This document shows positions 17,953 through 27,043 of a DNA stretch of 64,000 nt, piece by piece. The notes beneath the pieces were generated by a model, which ran no database searches, was not told the DNA's origin, and worked only from the letters and a program-made list of their open reading frames with translations. The position numbers and the translations under genes were made by a program. The stretch comes from [Clostridium] fimetarium (GTDB taxonomy: Bacteria > Bacillota > Clostridia > Lachnospirales > Lachnospiraceae), in assembly GCF_900111235.1 (NCBI RefSeq), contig NZ_FOJI01000013.1, forward strand, positions 60,957 to 124,956, given 5' to 3'. The first letter of the stretch is position 1; each line of letters starts with the position of its first letter.

Positions 17953-18795
17953 TTAGCATTCGTTCAAAAAATCTTCCAAAAGATTCAAACAACCTTTTTT
18001 ACGATACACCGCTGTTGAGCGCTGATCATCTATGGGATGAAGACATTCCCTATATTCGTCAATGATTTCTGGGATTTTGGCGAGCAACTCTTTATATTTT
18101 ATTCCAATATAATGTGACTCAATATCTTTTCTTCTTAACGTTGTGATTCCTACAGAACCATATGCGACTCTTAGATCTGTAACTTGATCATTTTCAACAT
18201 TCATAACTGCAACAAATAATAACTTAGAGATAGCTTGCGCTTTTCTTGCACCTACTTTTTTATAACCCATCTTCGTTGTTCTTGATATCTTATCCTTGGG
18301 GATGATAATTTTTGTTACGATCTCATCAGACTTTAAATCTATTTTACGTATTCCGAGTATAAAGTTTTCAATTGGAATAATTCTTTCAATTATTTGATTA
18401 TGATCATCTAGCGAAGCGGCCACAATCTTTGTATCAAATATATAAAGAGCAGGTAGTGAATCACCAGCAGGTGAAGCATTACAGATATTCCCTCCAATTG
18501 TTGCAACATTTCTAATCGCAGGAGAAGCGATGTCTTTTAATACCTGCTTGAGCAATTCGGGAATTAGAGGATTTTGAATCATGTCATAATAAATAGATGC
18601 TGCACCTATTGTTAGAAATTCTTCATCCTCATAAATTTCTTTTAACTCATTTAATTGATTAATAAAAAGCATTTCATGAGAAACTTTCTTTGCCACCATC
18701 AGGTCAGAACCGCCTGCATATATTATTGCATTTCGATTATTTTTTTTCATTATGAGTGCTTCTTTCAAAGTAGACGGATTCAAACTTTTTACCAT
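17953..18795 (-). CDS. xdhB: Molybdenum hydroxylase FAD-binding subunit
   Basis: A 280-residue FAD-binding subunit of the xanthine dehydrogenase type. The flavin motifs AIIYAGGSDL near residue 25 and ATIGGNICNASPAGD near residue 98 are clear. It passes electrons from the 2Fe-2S subunit to NAD or another acceptor. It starts inside the end of the iron-sulfur gene, a 7-base overlap, so the two are translationally coupled. With the genes at 18789-19256 and 19275-21377 it forms a complete three-subunit enzyme. Confidence 0.93.
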   Translation of the reverse strand: MVKSLNPSTLKEALIMKKNNRNAIIYAGGSDLMVAKKVSHEMLFINQLNELKEIYEDEEFLTIGAASIYYDMIQNPLIPELLKQVLKDIASPAIRNVATIGGNICNASPAGDSLPALYIFDTKIVAASLDDHNQIIERIIPIENFILGIRKIDLKSDEIVTKIIIPKDKISRTTKMGYKKVGARKAQAISKLLFVAVMNVENDQVTDLRVAYGSVGITTLRRKDIESHYIGIKYKELLAKIPEIIDEYRECLHPIDDQRSTAVYRKKGCLNLLEDFLNEC

Positions 18796-19256
18796 AATCC
18801 TTCCCCCTGCTCTGCTGCCATCTTTATCGCATCTATGATCATGTTATAACCTGTACACCTGCAGATATTACCGGATATTGCTTCTCTAATATCCTCTTCG
18901 GTTGGAGTTGGATTGGCAACAAGCAGTGATTGGGCTGCCATAATCATACCAGGCGTACAAAAACCACATTGAACCGCACCGGCTTTTGCAAATGTATCTT
19001 CAAGTAACTGATACTGTTTTGTATCTTTAAATCCCTCTACCGTGATCACACAGCTACCTTCAAGACTTCCAACCGCTGTGATACACGAATTGGTGAGTCG
19101 CCCATTAATCAGCACAGAACATGCTCCACATTCCCCTTCTCCACAGCCTTCCTTCACTCCAGTAAGCAAAAAATGCTCTCTTAGGATATCAAGTAGACGT
19201 TTTGAAGGATCGCCACTGTATTTTACGATTTTATTGTTTAAATTGAATTCGATCAT
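18789..19256 (-). CDS. xdhC: Molybdenum hydroxylase 2Fe-2S subunit
   Basis: A 155-residue subunit with two 2Fe-2S clusters. The plant-ferredoxin-type cluster uses GCGEGECGACSVL with a later cysteine in NSCITAV. The second cluster uses QCGFCTPGM and CRCTGYN. It shuttles electrons between the molybdopterin and FAD subunits. It follows the molybdopterin subunit by 18 bases and overlaps the FAD gene. The symbol follows E. coli naming, where XdhC is the iron-sulfur subunit, not the XdhC maturation factor. Confidence 0.94.
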   Translation of the reverse strand: MIEFNLNNKIVKYSGDPSKRLLDILREHFLLTGVKEGCGEGECGACSVLINGRLTNSCITAVGSLEGSCVITVEGFKDTKQYQLLEDTFAKAGAVQCGFCTPGMIMAAQSLLVANPTPTEEDIREAISGNICRCTGYNMIIDAIKMAAEQGEGLW

Positions 19257-19274
19257 TATATTTCTCCTTTCAAG

Positions 19275-21377
19275 TTATAGCATCTCCATTAGTTTCTCCG
19301 GCGTAACCGGTATAAAATTAATGTTGTGTCCAACTGCTTCTTCTACTGCCGATGCATATGCCGGCGCAATTCCAATAATAGTTAGTTCGCCGGCACCTTT
19401 TGCACCGAACGGCCCACCATCATATGGGTTATCAACTAATTCACTTACAAAATTCACCGTATCTTTAGACGTCGGAATAATATAATCCGTCATACTGGCT
19501 TGCTTAATGGTTCCGCCTACATTCTCCATCTTCTCACAGGACGCATATCCTAGTCCTTGAAGCATTCCACCGTCAATTTGGCCTTTCATAATGATGTCAT
19601 CTATCGCATTTCCTACGTCATATATTGCCCATACACCGAGTAGTTTTGTTTCAGCAATTAGCGTATCTACTTCTACTTCCACTATATTTACGCCCCATGA
19701 ATATGTAGGATATGCATCTCCCGAAAATGTTTTAATATCCCATGGTATCATTTCAGGATGTACATAATGTTCCTCGAACATCTGATATTCTCCTGATTTA
19801 TAATTCTCCTTTAGCTTCTCTGCCGCACGTTCTAGCAGCTTTCCAACGACCATAATAGAACGTGATGCCACTGTAGGTCCTGAATTTGGGACTCTGTCAG
19901 TGTCTGGGTTCGCAATCTTAATTTGATCTACCGCAATCCCTAGCACTTGCGCAACTATTTTACTAAATGTTGTTTTTACTCCTTGACCCATATCAGTATT
20001 ACTTACTAGAATTTCAATAGAATCATCTTCATACTTCACCAACTGTACAACTGATCTTATGAAATCTTTTTCACCTGAACCCGTAAAACCACATCCATGT
20101 AAGAATAATGATATTCCGATTCCTTTTTTAAATCTACCTTCGTGACTTTGATTCTGATATTCTTTGTATTTCTTACTATAATCACTCAGTGCTTCCGCGC
20201 GTTCTAGCATTTTGGGAAGTACGATTGGATATCGAAATTCTCCATGCGTTGCTGTCTGATCACCTTGTTCAACTAGATATTGTTTTTTGAAATCCAAAGG
20301 TGACATACCAATTTTCTTTGCAATGTGTGACATTATCATTTCTACCGCAAAAAAGCTCTGTGGTGCTCCGAATCCTCTAAATGCACCATTGGGAACCGTA
20401 TTTGTAACCATAACTTTACCTGATGCTCTTAGTGCCGCAATTTTATATACTCCTGTAACTGCAATTAGCGAGCGCTGAAGTACTACACTTGATAAACCTT
20501 CATAGGCGCCTCCATCGAGACGAATATCAACATCCATAGCAGTAATTTGATTATTTTTATCTAGTGCTACCTTATATACCAACTTAGCGGGATGCCTCTT
20601 GGGTGTTACCACCATATCTTCACGACGATCAAAAATTAATTTGACTGGACAATTAAACTTTTTAGAAGCAATTGCAACCTGGCATCCAATCATTGAAGGA
20701 TAATCTTCTTTCCCTCCAAAACCACCACCTGTGGTTGATTGAATAATCTGCACCTGATCTTTTTCATATCCCATTGCATACATCACGGCATCTTTCACAT
20801 AGTAAGGACACTGCAATGAGCCAATTACGGTAACTTTGTTATCCTGATATATTCCAATTGCACCCTGTGTCTCTAAATAAGTCTGTTCCTGGTATCCTGT
20901 ATAAAAAGTTTCCTCAATGATCTTAGCAGCTTTTGCAAACGACTCTTCTACAACTCCATGCTCATATTGATATTCCACGCAAGATTCTATACTTTCATCA
21001 ATTGAATAGACGCCAGGTAAATCTTCATATTCAATTTTTACATTTGCCGCATATTCTTTTACTTGATCAAAATCACTACCGACTACCATAAGTATAGATT
21101 CACCTATAAAGCGAACTTCATGCTCCGCAAATATAGGTTGTTCACTTTTGATCACTTTAAGACCATTACTTCCAGGAATATCTGTGTAATCTACGATTCC
21201 ATAACCAGCCTGCATATCTGGTAGCTCTATTTTCATTATCTTTCCATGTGGTCTTGTAGAACGAACCATTTTTCCAAACAACATATTAGGAAATGTTAAA
21301 TCTGCAACATACTTTGCATCTCCACTCATTTTCTCTGCATGGTCTACTTTAGTGATTGATTGACTGATTTTTGACAT
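19275..21377 (-). CDS. xdhA: Molybdenum hydroxylase molybdopterin-binding subunit
   Basis: A 700-residue catalytic subunit of a xanthine dehydrogenase type hydroxylase. Molybdopterin and active-site motifs are visible: TTGGGFGGKEDYPS, GAFRGFGAPQS, GQGVKTTF and the late GAKGAGELT segment with the conserved glutamate. It adds water-derived oxygen to a purine ring. Its partners are the 2Fe-2S and FAD subunits encoded next. AAGGAG lies 7 bases before the ATG. Together with the fused enzyme at 13745 this gives two different purine hydroxylases in one operon, so they may act on different ring positions or substrates. Confidence 0.94.
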   Translation of the reverse strand: MSKISQSITKVDHAEKMSGDAKYVADLTFPNMLFGKMVRSTRPHGKIMKIELPDMQAGYGIVDYTDIPGSNGLKVIKSEQPIFAEHEVRFIGESILMVVGSDFDQVKEYAANVKIEYEDLPGVYSIDESIESCVEYQYEHGVVEESFAKAAKIIEETFYTGYQEQTYLETQGAIGIYQDNKVTVIGSLQCPYYVKDAVMYAMGYEKDQVQIIQSTTGGGFGGKEDYPSMIGCQVAIASKKFNCPVKLIFDRREDMVVTPKRHPAKLVYKVALDKNNQITAMDVDIRLDGGAYEGLSSVVLQRSLIAVTGVYKIAALRASGKVMVTNTVPNGAFRGFGAPQSFFAVEMIMSHIAKKIGMSPLDFKKQYLVEQGDQTATHGEFRYPIVLPKMLERAEALSDYSKKYKEYQNQSHEGRFKKGIGISLFLHGCGFTGSGEKDFIRSVVQLVKYEDDSIEILVSNTDMGQGVKTTFSKIVAQVLGIAVDQIKIANPDTDRVPNSGPTVASRSIMVVGKLLERAAEKLKENYKSGEYQMFEEHYVHPEMIPWDIKTFSGDAYPTYSWGVNIVEVEVDTLIAETKLLGVWAIYDVGNAIDDIIMKGQIDGGMLQGLGYASCEKMENVGGTIKQASMTDYIIPTSKDTVNFVSELVDNPYDGGPFGAKGAGELTIIGIAPAYASAVEEAVGHNINFIPVTPEKLMEML

Positions 21378-21387
21378 GTTGCTCTCC

Positions 21388-22713
21388 TTATCTCTTTATA
21401 TATTTTCCTAGCCGATTATGAACTTTACCTTCTGATACCAGTAACTGGCCTCTTAAATATACTTCTTTAATAGCGCCCTGTAATATATTTCCATTATATA
21501 CACTTTCAAGATCTTTTACTGTCGTATGCGCCTTATCATCAAATATAACAATATCTGCATCAGCTCCTGGCATTAAAGTTCCTTTTTGGGGATATAATCC
21601 ATAAGCTTTTGCTGGACCTTTTGTAAATTTATCAATTATCTTATCCTTAAACAAGGAATAAATATTTAAAAAGGAATACTGAATTCCACCAATTCCCATC
21701 GAAATATCACTTGTATATTTATGGTTCTTATATTTTTCTGCAAATGGGCAATGATCTGTACCTATTGTCGAAATGTAATCAATATATTGATTAAGAAGTA
21801 TTTTGTCCGTTTCAGGTCTTAATGGAGGAGTCATTGTATAACGGAAACCATCCTCCTGCTCATATACGCTACTATCAAAAATAAAATAATGAGGACAGCT
21901 TTCTAATGTAATCTGATGTCTATTTAATTCATTTTCGAAGTTTTTAACAAGTTCCTCCACTGAGCTACCTGCACTGACATGAACAATGTAAAGATTCCCG
22001 CCTGTTTCTTTTGCCATCGTTGCCAGCTTCATAACCTCAATGTTTTCACTGATGACAGGTCTATATTTTTCATGATCTTTTACTAAAATATCTTTTTTAC
22101 CTGAAACGAGTTCATCATTTTCAGCGTGAACCACCACTTTGATATTTTCATCCTTTGAGCACTTGAGGAGCTCATAAATGTAATTATCTCCAGTTCTTCT
22201 ATCTGAATCAGAATATGTTGTAAATAACTTGATGGAAGGAATGCCAAGTTTTTTAGAGGCTCTTATGATATCGATTGGAGCATCCACAGGATTTGCAATT
22301 GTTGTATGAAATGCATAATCTGTTATACTCGTTTCTGCAAGTTTAAGTCGTTTTTCAAACGCTATATCGATCTGAGATGCCTTTTTAACTGGATCTAGAA
22401 AGTCGATATAAGTAGTAACTCCTCCTAATGCAGCCTTTATTGAACCTGTATGAAAATCATCACTGCTTACACAATCCCCAACGCCTAGATGAAAATGTAC
22501 ATGAGGGTCGATTAACCCAGGAAGTACCATACAACCACCTGCATCTACTACTTTTTTGCATTGTAGTTTTTCACTTGTAATACAACTTATTTTCTCACCT
22601 TTTATATAAATGTTTGCATTTGAAAATCCACCATCCATATATACTTTTCCATTGATAATTCCTAAATCTTCAATTGTGTTATTATCGTTTATATTTTGGT
22701 TCGCTTTAATCAT
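21388..22713 (-). CDS. hyuA: D-hydantoinase/dihydropyrimidinase-like amidohydrolase
   Basis: A 441-residue cyclic amidohydrolase. The HxH site is LPGLIDPHVHFHLG near residue 66. The lysine that is carboxylated in this family is in IPSIKLFTTYSD near residue 155. Further metal ligands are in VHAENDE and IVHVSAGSS, and the catalytic aspartate is in GTDHCPF. It overlaps the mocA stop by four bases (ATGA). In the E. coli purine region the equivalent gene is hyuA (ygeZ). It probably opens a hydantoin or imidazolone ring made from urate-type purines. Confidence 0.9.
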   Translation of the reverse strand: MIKANQNINDNNTIEDLGIINGKVYMDGGFSNANIYIKGEKISCITSEKLQCKKVVDAGGCMVLPGLIDPHVHFHLGVGDCVSSDDFHTGSIKAALGGVTTYIDFLDPVKKASQIDIAFEKRLKLAETSITDYAFHTTIANPVDAPIDIIRASKKLGIPSIKLFTTYSDSDRRTGDNYIYELLKCSKDENIKVVVHAENDELVSGKKDILVKDHEKYRPVISENIEVMKLATMAKETGGNLYIVHVSAGSSVEELVKNFENELNRHQITLESCPHYFIFDSSVYEQEDGFRYTMTPPLRPETDKILLNQYIDYISTIGTDHCPFAEKYKNHKYTSDISMGIGGIQYSFLNIYSLFKDKIIDKFTKGPAKAYGLYPQKGTLMPGADADIVIFDDKAHTTVKDLESVYNGNILQGAIKEVYLRGQLLVSEGKVHNRLGKYIKR

Positions 22714-23369
22714 AATTGTCCCCTTTCATTCATAATAGTCTGTAATTTCATATAATCTTCTCTGGTGTCTAAATCATATATAATTCCATCATCGTTAATA
22801 TTAATATACTCCACAGGCAGTTTTTTTAAAAATGACTTAAGATTTCCCTCTACATTTTCGGAAAGGAGTTTTTCTATACATCTTGAGTTAATTAGTATGG
22901 GATGGCCACCTTTCATGTGGAAGCTTGGAACTACATAGGCTTTTCCTGCTGAAAGAATTGAACTACATATCTTGGTTGTTATCAATGGATAATCACCAGG
23001 TGTAATAAAAAACTGTTCTGATAGAACATGCTTCGCACCTGTTTGCACCGATGAAAACATACCATTTTCAAATTCTTTATTAATCACTAGCTTGACCTTA
23101 TCACCATAAGGTTCAATCAGCGGAAGTAGTTTTTCATATTGAAACCCTCCAACCACAAATATATTGATACAAATCGGAAGAAATGCTTCAATCACATGCT
23201 GAATTACTGCCTTGTCATTCATTTGAAATTGCATTTTAAATCCATCCGCTCTACTTGAATAACCAGCTGCCAAAATTACCGCGTCTGTTGTCACGACATT
23301 TGGTGTTATTACGCCTGGTGTTATCGTATCTGATATAATCTCATCTGTTGCCTTGGCACTCGGTATCAT
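22710..23369 (-). CDS. mocA: Molybdenum cofactor cytidylyltransferase-like protein MocA
   Basis: A nucleotidyltransferase of the MobA-like fold, with the N-terminal loop VILAAGYSSRADGFKMQF and the later ITPGDYPLI motif. MocA/YgfJ proteins attach CMP to molybdopterin to make the dinucleotide cofactor used by xanthine dehydrogenases. I choose the ATG at 23369 because AGGAGG is then 8 bases away; the ATG at 23375 would be only 2 bases from it. The first 28 residues form a low-complexity TPGVITPNVVTTD extension before the catalytic loop. It couples to hyuA by an ATGA overlap. Confidence 0.9.
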   Translation of the reverse strand: MIPSAKATDEIISDTITPGVITPNVVTTDAVILAAGYSSRADGFKMQFQMNDKAVIQHVIEAFLPICINIFVVGGFQYEKLLPLIEPYGDKVKLVINKEFENGMFSSVQTGAKHVLSEQFFITPGDYPLITTKICSSILSAGKAYVVPSFHMKGGHPILINSRCIEKLLSENVEGNLKSFLKKLPVEYININDDGIIYDLDTREDYMKLQTIMNERGQL

Positions 23370-23395
23370 TGACATCTCCTCCTATCTGATTTTTT

Positions 23396-24484
23396 TTAAT
23401 TAATAGTCATATCTTCGAGCAATACCGTCATAATACCGCCGCATACCATGCCCTCTTCCTCTGCTTCTTCCGCTGTCATATCGATATCTTTTATGATCCA
23501 TGTTTTGCTTCCAATTATTTCAAGTGCTGTTCTCATAATTGCTGATTCGCTACATCCGCCACCAATACTTCCTTCAATACGTCCCGTCTCATACACAATC
23601 ATCTTAGCTCCAACACCTCTAGGCACTGAGCCTTTGGAAGCAATAATAGTTACCATGCAACAACGCTCATTTTTGAGTGCTGCAAGTTTATTTAACATAT
23701 TTGAATCCATGTCTGACCGATTGATAATAAATTGCTCTGCTCTATCCAAACGTTTTCGCTTAATTAGCTGTGCTATAATGGAAATACTTATCTCTTCTGG
23801 TGTTGCTGAACCAATTGCTAGCCCAATCGGCGTGCATACTCTTTCTAATCTAATTTCATCAAAACCTTCCTCAGACAATTCTTGTTTCACAACTGCCACT
23901 CTATGTTTGGAACCAATCATTCCAACATAAATTGTTTCCGGTTCTTTTAGGATTTGTCTCAAACAATCCGCATCATGTCTATGTCCTCTTGTAATAATTA
24001 CAATATAATCATTTCTTGTGATTTTTATCTGATCAAGGCAAGATGTGAAACTTTCACACAGTACCTTTTCGGCAGTTGGAAATCTTGGTACATTTGCAAA
24101 GGATGGTCTATCATCAACTACTGTAACCTGAAATCCAACTTTTGAGGCAATCTCAACCAGTGGAAGTGCAATATGTCCTCCGCCTAGCACAACCAATCTT
24201 TCTTTTGGAAAAAATGGTTCCACTAATGTAAATCGTTCGTGTTCTTTATCTGAATTATCTGGAATACACACAGGCTTTCCTACTTTAAGTACCTCTTGAA
24301 AAAGTTGATTTTCTTCTTGAAGCAATTCAGATTCATTGACAAGCCTGCGTTCCAATATATCTGTATTTCCTGTTCTATCTGTATTTTTTGTTCTATCTGA
24401 AGAAAGCGTCGTGGCTAATAAAATCGTTTGATTTTGTTCTACTACATTAAGAATTGTTTGATATATATTTCCCATAAAACGCAT
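23396..24484 (-). CDS. XdhC/CoxI family molybdenum hydroxylase maturation factor, domains in swapped order
   Basis: XdhC-type proteins bind the sulfurated or selenated molybdenum cofactor and insert it into hydroxylases. The Rossmann part is at residues ~95-245 (LVVLGGGHIALPLVEIA, MIGSKHR, CTPIGLAIGSATPEEIS). The CoxI-like part is at ~262-335 (ASKGSVPRGVGAKM, EGSIGGGCSE), so it lies after the Rossmann part; in most XdhC proteins it comes first. The first ~90 residues resemble the remainder of a CoxI-type domain. The start is ambiguous between TTG 24487, ATG 24484 and ATG 24475. It overlaps the mogA stop by one base if ATG 24484 is used. Confidence 0.87.
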   Translation of the reverse strand: MRFMGNIYQTILNVVEQNQTILLATTLSSDRTKNTDRTGNTDILERRLVNESELLQEENQLFQEVLKVGKPVCIPDNSDKEHERFTLVEPFFPKERLVVLGGGHIALPLVEIASKVGFQVTVVDDRPSFANVPRFPTAEKVLCESFTSCLDQIKITRNDYIVIITRGHRHDADCLRQILKEPETIYVGMIGSKHRVAVVKQELSEEGFDEIRLERVCTPIGLAIGSATPEEISISIIAQLIKRKRLDRAEQFIINRSDMDSNMLNKLAALKNERCCMVTIIASKGSVPRGVGAKMIVYETGRIEGSIGGGCSESAIMRTALEIIGSKTWIIKDIDMTAEEAEEEGMVCGGIMTVLLEDMTIN

Positions 24485-24993
24485 CAACTCCTTCCACAGT
24501 CTCCATTTTCACCCCTAAGCACTGCAAGACCATGCTCTAATGTATCCATGATATAGGTCAGACTTTCTCTTACTGCTTTTTCACTTCCAGGTAGATTAAC
24601 GATCAAAGTCCTCTTTCTAATACCAGCAATTCCCCTGCCAAGCATTGCTCGCTTGGTTATCGTCAAACTATAACTTCTAATGGCTTCTGCTATTCCAGGT
24701 ATTTCCTTTTCAATAACTTCTTTTGTTGCCTCTGGGGTAACATCTCTTGGTGAACATCCAGTACCTCCAGTTGTAAGAATCAGATCACATATATCTTCAT
24801 CTGCTAACTTCATCATTTTTTCTGCTAACAGCTTTTGTTCATCCGGAAGGATTACATAATCGGTTACTCTATAATTATTTTTCTGAACGATTTCAATGAT
24901 TGCAGGGCCACTTGTATCTACTCTTTCCTTACTATAGCCTTTATCACTTGATGTAATTACCGCTACTCGATATTGATATTTACTTTGTGACAT
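24484..24993 (-). CDS. mogA: Molybdopterin adenylyltransferase MogA/MoaB type
   Basis: A 169-residue enzyme that adenylates molybdopterin before molybdenum insertion. The motifs DLILTTGGTGCSPRDVTPEA near residue 70 and NLPGSEKAVRES near residue 140 are diagnostic. The ATG at 24993 is preferred because AGGAG is 9 bases upstream. The ATG at 25002 directly follows that site and is unlikely. It overlaps the MOSC gene by 14 bases and the XdhC-like gene by one, so this run of genes is tightly coupled. Confidence 0.92.
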   Translation of the reverse strand: MSQSKYQYRVAVITSSDKGYSKERVDTSGPAIIEIVQKNNYRVTDYVILPDEQKLLAEKMMKLADEDICDLILTTGGTGCSPRDVTPEATKEVIEKEIPGIAEAIRSYSLTITKRAMLGRGIAGIRKRTLIVNLPGSEKAVRESLTYIMDTLEHGLAVLRGENGDCGRS

Positions 24994-25477
24994 ACATATC
25001 ATCTCCTACCTTGATTTCTCCTGCGTGTAATACCACTGCAAATACACCTTCTCTTGGCATGATGCAATCACCAACCTGACGAAATATTTCACATTCACTA
25101 TGGCACTGTTTCCCTATTTGCGTAATTTCAAGTAAGACATCATTACATTGAAATTTAGTACCTATTGGATAGGATTTAAAGTCAAATCCTTCTACTAAAA
25201 GATTTTCACCAAATGCGCCATCCGATACATTTGCTCCTCTGGCTCTGAATTCTTCCACTCTTTCATAAGATAAAAGGCTAATCTGACGGTGCCAATTACC
25301 CGCATGAGCATCTTTTTCTAATCCGAAATTTTCAATGAATCTTCCACTATTTATATTTACTTTTGCAGTTCCCTTTTTTTCACTGATACATACTGCTTTT
25401 ACAATTCCCGACTTTATAGTTTCTAATTTTATAGTTTCTGCTTTTGTAGTTTCTAATTTTACAGTTTCTGTCTCCAT
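24980..25477 (-). CDS. MOSC domain protein
   Basis: A 165-residue protein that is almost entirely a MOSC domain, as found at the C-terminus of molybdenum cofactor sulfurases. Visible features are AHAGNWHRQISLLS, FGENLLVEG and the conserved cysteine in KQCHSECEIF, which carries or transfers sulfur or binds molybdenum cofactor in relatives. The first ~23 residues are a repetitive extension, METETVKLETTKAETIKLET and a further unit, made by 24- to 30-base DNA repeats. GGAGG is 9 bases before the ATG. It lies between moaA and mogA. Confidence 0.88.
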   Translation of the reverse strand: METETVKLETTKAETIKLETIKSGIVKAVCISEKKGTAKVNINSGRFIENFGLEKDAHAGNWHRQISLLSYERVEEFRARGANVSDGAFGENLLVEGFDFKSYPIGTKFQCNDVLLEITQIGKQCHSECEIFRQVGDCIMPREGVFAVVLHAGEIKVGDDMYVTK

Positions 25478-25482
25478 TTGTA

Positions 25483-26454
25483 TTAGCCTCCAATCTGCAC
25501 CATGTTTTTCATTTCAACCTTATCTGATGCTTCTTCATAAAAACAATGTGCCTGTGGTTTTTCGAATATTGCTTGCTCCATAACACTCAATAACAAATCT
25601 TGATTTCCATTTCTAAGAACATCTCTTAATGAAACGCCTTCATCATAATTAAGACATAGTTTCAACTCACCCTCTGCACTTAATCTGATACGATTACAAT
25701 CACTGCAAAACTTATGTGAAACAGCACTCACGAAGCCTATTTTTCCTACCAAATCATCAAATTCATAATAAACTGCTGGACCATTTCCAGAAACAGTAGA
25801 TAGATGAATCTTATCTTGAAAGATCGCTTTTAATCTTTCAAGAATTTTATCATTGCTATAAGTGTCAAACAACTTTCCAAATCCTAAAGGCATCATTTCT
25901 ATGAAACGAATATCTATAGGATAGTGCTTTGCAATCATTGCAAATCCATACAATTCTTCATCCGTTATTGTTTTTCTTGAAACGCAGTTTAACTTAAGAT
26001 GTATTCCTATATCTCTAGCTTTTCTAATGCCTTGTATCATCTGGATAAATTCATTTCTTCTTGTAATAGAAGCATATTTTTCCTTTGTAAGTGTAGGAAC
26101 ATTAATATTAATACTATCAATACCTGCCTCTTTTAACTCATCTGCATATCGCTCGAGTAGAACACCATTTGTAGTTAATGTAACCTGTTTTATTCCATCA
26201 ATATTTTTAATATTTTTAATTAGTTTCGTAATATCATCTCGCAGTAGTGGTTCTCCACCTGTTATTTTTATAGCATTGATACCGATACTGACTCCTGCTT
26301 TTACTATTGTTTCAATTTCATCAAATGTAAGAAGCTCAGATTTATCAATAGAAGGGATTCCTTCCTCTGGCATGCAATAACAACATCTCAGATTACATTG
26401 ATCTGTAACCGAAATTCTCATGTAATTAATTTCTCGACTCCATCTATCTTTCAT
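25483..26454 (-). CDS. moaA: GTP 3',8-cyclase MoaA
   Basis: A 323-residue radical SAM enzyme that starts molybdopterin synthesis from GTP. The SAM cluster motif is CNLRCCYC at residues ~17-24. The second C-terminal cluster is in HKFCSDCNRIRLSAEG plus a later cysteine in KLCLNYD. The C-terminus ends in the conserved GG pair. GAGGTG is 6 bases before the ATG. It follows moaC with no gap, as expected for partners catalysing consecutive steps. Confidence 0.95.
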   Translation of the reverse strand: MKDRWSREINYMRISVTDQCNLRCCYCMPEEGIPSIDKSELLTFDEIETIVKAGVSIGINAIKITGGEPLLRDDITKLIKNIKNIDGIKQVTLTTNGVLLERYADELKEAGIDSININVPTLTKEKYASITRRNEFIQMIQGIRKARDIGIHLKLNCVSRKTITDEELYGFAMIAKHYPIDIRFIEMMPLGFGKLFDTYSNDKILERLKAIFQDKIHLSTVSGNGPAVYYEFDDLVGKIGFVSAVSHKFCSDCNRIRLSAEGELKLCLNYDEGVSLRDVLRNGNQDLLLSVMEQAIFEKPQAHCFYEEASDKVEMKNMVQIGG

Positions 26455-26934
26455 CTAAATCACCTCGTAGGTTCCACTCTTTCCACCTGTTTTTTTAAGG
26501 AGATATATCTGTCCGATTATCATCCCTTTATCAATTGCCTTACACATATCATAGATTGTAAGAAGCGCAACTGTGGCTCCGGTGAGGGCTTCCATTTCGA
26601 CGCCTGTTTTACCCTCAAGTTTTGCCGTACAGAGCACTCTAATCATATTTTTTTCTGTATCTAACTCAAAATCAATAGAACTATTTGTCAGCATTAAAGG
26701 ATGGCATAAAGGAATCAGTTCGCCCGTACGCTTCGTTGCCATAATTCCTGCAATTCTAGCCACGCTTAACACATCACCTTTTTCTACTGTATTATGCTTT
26801 ATTTTTTCCATAACAATTGAACTTACCTGTATCGTCCCTGTTGCAATTGCCGCTCTTTTCGTTGATAATTTTTCTGTAACATCAACCATTATTGCATTGC
26901 CATTTTCATCAAAATGTGAAAAATCCTGTCCCAT
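26455..26934 (-). CDS. moaC: Cyclic pyranopterin monophosphate synthase MoaC
   Basis: A 159-residue enzyme that converts the MoaA product to cyclic pyranopterin monophosphate. The motifs [11 protein letters not shown] near residue 72 and [12 protein letters not shown] near 112 are family hallmarks. I place the start at 26934 (MGQDFSHF), which has GGAG 6 bases upstream; the frame to 26979 adds 15 atypical residues. It lies 109 bases after the molybdopterin-binding protein gene, the largest gap in the operon, and could have a weak internal promoter. Confidence 0.94.
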   Translation of the reverse strand: MGQDFSHFDENGNAIMVDVTEKLSTKRAAIATGTIQVSSIVMEKIKHNTVEKGDVLSVARIAGIMATKRTGELIPLCHPLMLTNSSIDFELDTEKNMIRVLCTAKLEGKTGVEMEALTGATVALLTIYDMCKAIDKGMIIGQIYLLKKTGGKSGTYEVI

Positions 26935-27043
26935 TTTTTCTCCATTCCTGTGGCTTGCTCTTGCAAGACACAATATCAAGATTTATTTCAACCTTGAATC
27001 CTTATCTTAAAATCATTATATGAATTATTTATTTTTCTCAAAG

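Noticed and set aside
13745..21377. Selenocysteine encoded by in-frame TGA in the molybdenum hydroxylases
   Set aside because: The reading frames are complete without in-frame TGA; selenium in this family is normally a labile cofactor, not an encoded residue.
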